From assembly GCA_041686315.1 (NCBI GenBank), contig JAWLEC010000014.1, positions 1-33,995 of the forward strand: a DNA stretch of 33,995 bases, in the 5' to 3' direction. Under the pieces are notes generated by a model. It was not told where the DNA came from and searched no databases. It worked only from the letters and a program-made list of their open reading frames with translations. A program made the position numbers and the translations under genes. Position 1 is the stretch's first letter, and each line of letters starts with the position of its first letter. Positions 32,207-33,995 of this stretch are shown piece after piece. Origin of the DNA: Sva-07 sp041686315. Its GTDB lineage: Bacteria > Actinomycetota > Acidimicrobiia > Acidimicrobiales > Ilumatobacteraceae.

Positions 32207-33165
32207 TGACCGTCGGACCACTGATCGTCGACCACCTGGTCGTCGAGTTCGTCCACGACGGGTACGCCATCCGGCCCCTCGACGGGCTGTCGTTCGAGGC
32301 GAAGGCCGGCGAGTTGGTGGTGCTGCTCGGCCCATCGGGGTGCGGCAAGACCACGCTGCTGTCGTGTCTCGGCGGGATCCTCACGCCGACGTCGGGAACG
32401 ATCAACGTCGGTGCCACCGACGTCACCGCGCTGAAGGGCAAGGACCTCGACCGGTACCGCCGGGAGGAGATCGGGTTCGTCTTCCAGGCGTTCAACCTGA
32501 TCCCGTCGTTGACCGCACGTGAGAACGTCGCCGTGCCGCTCACGCTCACCGGTACGCCGCGCGCGGATGCGTTCGCCCGGGCCGACGACCTGCTCGAGCA
32601 GGTGGGTCTGGCCGAGCGGGGCGGTCATCTGCCGAGCAAGCTGTCGGGCGGCCAGATGCAGCGCGTCGCTGTCGCCCGCGGGCTGGGCCACGATCCGAAG
32701 TTGCTGCTCGCCGACGAGCCGACGGCCAACCTCGACCACATCCAGGCCGAGGCGATCATCCGGCTGCTGCAGGGCCTGCGCGACGACGGCCGCATGATCG
32801 TGGTGTCGACGCACGACGCGCGGCTGGTGCCGATCGCCGACCGGATCGTGCAGATGGTGCCGCCGCACGGCGAGCCCGAGCAGCCGATGAAGGAGGTCAC
32901 GTACTCCGCCGGCGAGTCGATCTTCGAGCAGGGCGACGCCAGCGATCTCGTGTACGTGATCGACTCGGGTGAGGTGGACGTGATCCGGGTGCTGGCCGAC
33001 GGCAGCGAGGAGCACCTCAACCGCCTCGGTGCCGGCGACTACTTCGGCGAGCTCGGCCCGTTCCTCGGGTTCCCGCGCTCGGCGTCGGTGCGTGCCCACA
33101 GCGACGTCGACCTCACCGCCTACAGCGCCCGGCTGTTCCGCGAACGCGTCCTCCACGGCGCCTGA
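32206..33165 (+). CDS. ABC ATPase (LolD/MacB type) fused to a cyclic-nucleotide-binding domain
   Basis: 319 residues. Residues 6-225 are a complete nucleotide-binding domain: Walker A GPSGCGKT (42-49), Q-loop Gln94, signature LSGGQ (146-150), Walker B LLLADE (166-171), H-loop His203. Residues 228-319 are a CNB domain with EVTYSAGESIFEQGDASDLV and the phosphate cassette FGELGPFLGFPRSASV (280-295, Arg291 in the nucleotide-phosphate position). LolD/FtsE/MacB-type ATPases are normally about 220-240 residues with no such tail. ATG 32206 overlaps the permease stop (TGATG) with AGGAG seven to eleven bases upstream. The fusion implies that ATPase activity or assembly responds to the ligand also sensed by the patatin. 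Confidence 0.92.
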   Translation: MTVGPLIVDHLVVEFVHDGYAIRPLDGLSFEAKAGELVVLLGPSGCGKTTLLSCLGGILTPTSGTINVGATDVTALKGKDLDRYRREEIGFVFQAFNLIPSLTARENVAVPLTLTGTPRADAFARADDLLEQVGLAERGGHLPSKLSGGQMQRVAVARGLGHDPKLLLADEPTANLDHIQAEAIIRLLQGLRDDGRMIVVSTHDARLVPIADRIVQMVPPHGEPEQPMKEVTYSAGESIFEQGDASDLVYVIDSGEVDVIRVLADGSEEHLNRLGAGDYFGELGPFLGFPRSASVRAHSDVDLTAYSARLFRERVLHGA

Positions 33166-33430
33166 CGGGTCTCGGCGGCCGCGGTTCGCGAGTTTCCAAT
33201 CGGGCTGCAGCGTGGGGAATGGCCCGGTGCCGATGACGCGAGAATCCTCAGGACGGCGTCAGGGCCGATCGCGGATCAGACACAGAAAGCGGCGATAGCA
33301 CTACAGAGAGTGTGGATTCCCGAAGTTTCCGCCACATCGGGTGGGTATTTCTTGGACGCATCGCCCGGATGGGTGATTAGATCACGGAATACCTATTCGT
33401 GGCCAAATGGCTATGGGGGAATGGCGAGCC
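33166..33430. other. Less GC-rich intergenic leader before the beta-helix gene
   Basis: 265 bases without a gene, visibly poorer in GC than its surroundings in the right half (GGTATTTCTTGG, GATTAGATCACGGAATACC). Several inverted arms are visible: GGCCC (33222-33226) pairing with GGGCC after a TGACGC/GCGTCA stem, and CCCGA/TCGGG (about 33317-33342). The latter could end the patatin-ABC operon. A promoter for the downstream gene is expected in 33370-33405, but I cannot fix one. The fold does not match a riboswitch class I can recognise. Confidence 0.4.
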
Positions 33431-33995
33431 ATGGAAGCGACCGGCATCAGCAAGTTCACGGTATTTCGGAAGCGTCCCAATGCGCGCCGATCACTGGGGT
33501 TGACCGCCCTTCTGTCGCTCGTGGTCTCCGCCGTCGTGGTGGCTGCGCCGGCGACGGTCCCGGTCGCCGCACAGACGTCGACGACGCCGATCCAGAACGG
33601 CGATGCGCTGCGCGCTGCCGTAGAGGCAGGTGACACGGATATCGTCTTGGCCGCAGGCACCTTTCAGCTGAGCGAACCGCTCGTGATCGGGAAAGAGGGG
33701 ACGAAGATCTCCGGCGCGGCCCAGCCGGTTTCCTACGATGCTTCGACCGGCGTGGTCACACCCGGTGGGGCGACTCTGATCGATGCAGCCGAATCTGGCC
33801 AGGCGATCGTCGTGGAGGCAGACGGTGTAGAGGTCTCCGGCGTGGCGATCACCGGAGGCGAAGCGGGCAGCAAGGGATCGGGCGGCGCCATCGAGGTCGC
33901 CCGGAACACCACAGGTTTCCGGCTGACCGACAGCACCATCGTCGCCAACACGGCGGGCGAGGGCGCCGGCGTCTTCGTCGAACGGAACGCGACCG
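33431..33995 (+). CDS. Secreted right-handed beta-helix protein (partial, 5' end)
   Basis: The frame runs off the right edge after 188 residues. Residues 1-45 form a basic-hydrophobic signal peptide (FRKRPNARRSLGLTALLSLV, then AAPATVPVAAQ). The mature part reads GDALRAAVEAGDTDIVLAAGTF, LVIGKEGTKISG, then turns with IVVEADGVEVSGVAITGG and FRLTDSTIVANTAGEGAGV: short strands with regular Val/Ile spacing and Asn/Gly turns, as in the pectate-lyase-like/NosD beta-helix group. Enzymatic or adhesive role cannot be judged from the fragment. ATG 33431 has GGGGGA ten bases upstream; in-frame ATGs at 33413 and 33407 are alternatives. Confidence 0.75.
   Translation, partial: MEATGISKFTVFRKRPNARRSLGLTALLSLVVSAVVVAAPATVPVAAQTSTTPIQNGDALRAAVEAGDTDIVLAAGTFQLSEPLVIGKEGTKISGAAQPVSYDASTGVVTPGGATLIDAAESGQAIVVEADGVEVSGVAITGGEAGSKGSGGAIEVARNTTGFRLTDSTIVANTAGEGAGVFVERNAT

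Noticed and set aside
33180..33400. Cyclic-di-GMP or cyclic-di-AMP riboswitch before the beta-helix gene
   Set aside because: Inverted arms exist, but I could not align the conserved core bases of either class; recorded only as an unexplained leader.

Overview
The window is high-GC DNA, densely packed with genes and with very short intergenic gaps. Gene content points to a free-living Actinomycetota, most likely class Acidimicrobiia (Ilumatobacter-like). The evidence is an ACAD10/11-type acyl-CoA dehydrogenase, a short primary-type sigma factor, Eis- and MpaB-like proteins, a rhizobial-type asparaginase, several lipoproteins with Thr/Ser/Pro/Asp-rich linkers, and frequent GTG starts. The class assignment is inference from gene content; no rRNA or tRNA gene was seen.

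Layout. 1-2797: the tail of an unrecognised gene, an acyl-CoA dehydrogenase, and a convergent Eis-like acetyltransferase. 2838-4532: a pair of 41-bp palindromic repeats, the sigma factor with a good promoter, and an ABM-domain protein. 4592-6179: a Bax-inhibitor-1-like membrane protein and a membrane protein with an HEXXH motif. 6196-8737: an acyltransferase-3/SGNH gene bracketed by three copies of a 52-bp nested palindrome. 8761-10005: an epoxide-hydrolase-like protein and a gene remnant. 10034-12153: a three-gene minus-strand operon with one clear and one probable ferritin-like protein. 12312-13963: a UbiB/ABC1 kinase coupled to a cysteine-less DksA-like small protein. 14064-17507: a sugar or glycerol-phosphate type ABC importer (two permeases and a binding lipoprotein, no ATPase). 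17509-18651: a small lipoprotein bracketed by two copies of a 31-bp palindrome, then cyclophilin. 18702-24526: a YcaQ-type DNA glycosylase, a lipoprotein, an MpaB-like oxygenase divergent from an AI-2E-family membrane protein, then asparaginase and an MBL hydrolase, each overlapping its predecessor. 24630-28776: a Notum/pectin-acetylesterase-like lipoprotein, a DoxX-like protein, and a large molybdenum hydroxylase subunit without its partners. 28947-33165: a tight operon of a neuropathy-target-esterase-like patatin with two cyclic-nucleotide-binding (CNB) domains, an FtsX/MacB-like permease, and an ABC ATPase with a third CNB domain fused to its C-terminus. 33431-end: the start of a secreted beta-helix protein behind a less GC-rich leader.

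Two features stand out. First, the 28947-33165 operon puts a nucleotide-sensing domain on both a lysophospholipase-like enzyme and the ATPase of a lipid/lipoprotein-type ABC transporter, suggesting a nucleotide-gated envelope-lipid system. Second, three families of short intergenic palindromes sit next to gene ends, and nine transcription units start with a TANNNT box only 6-9 nt before the start codon, which is the signature of leaderless mRNAs.
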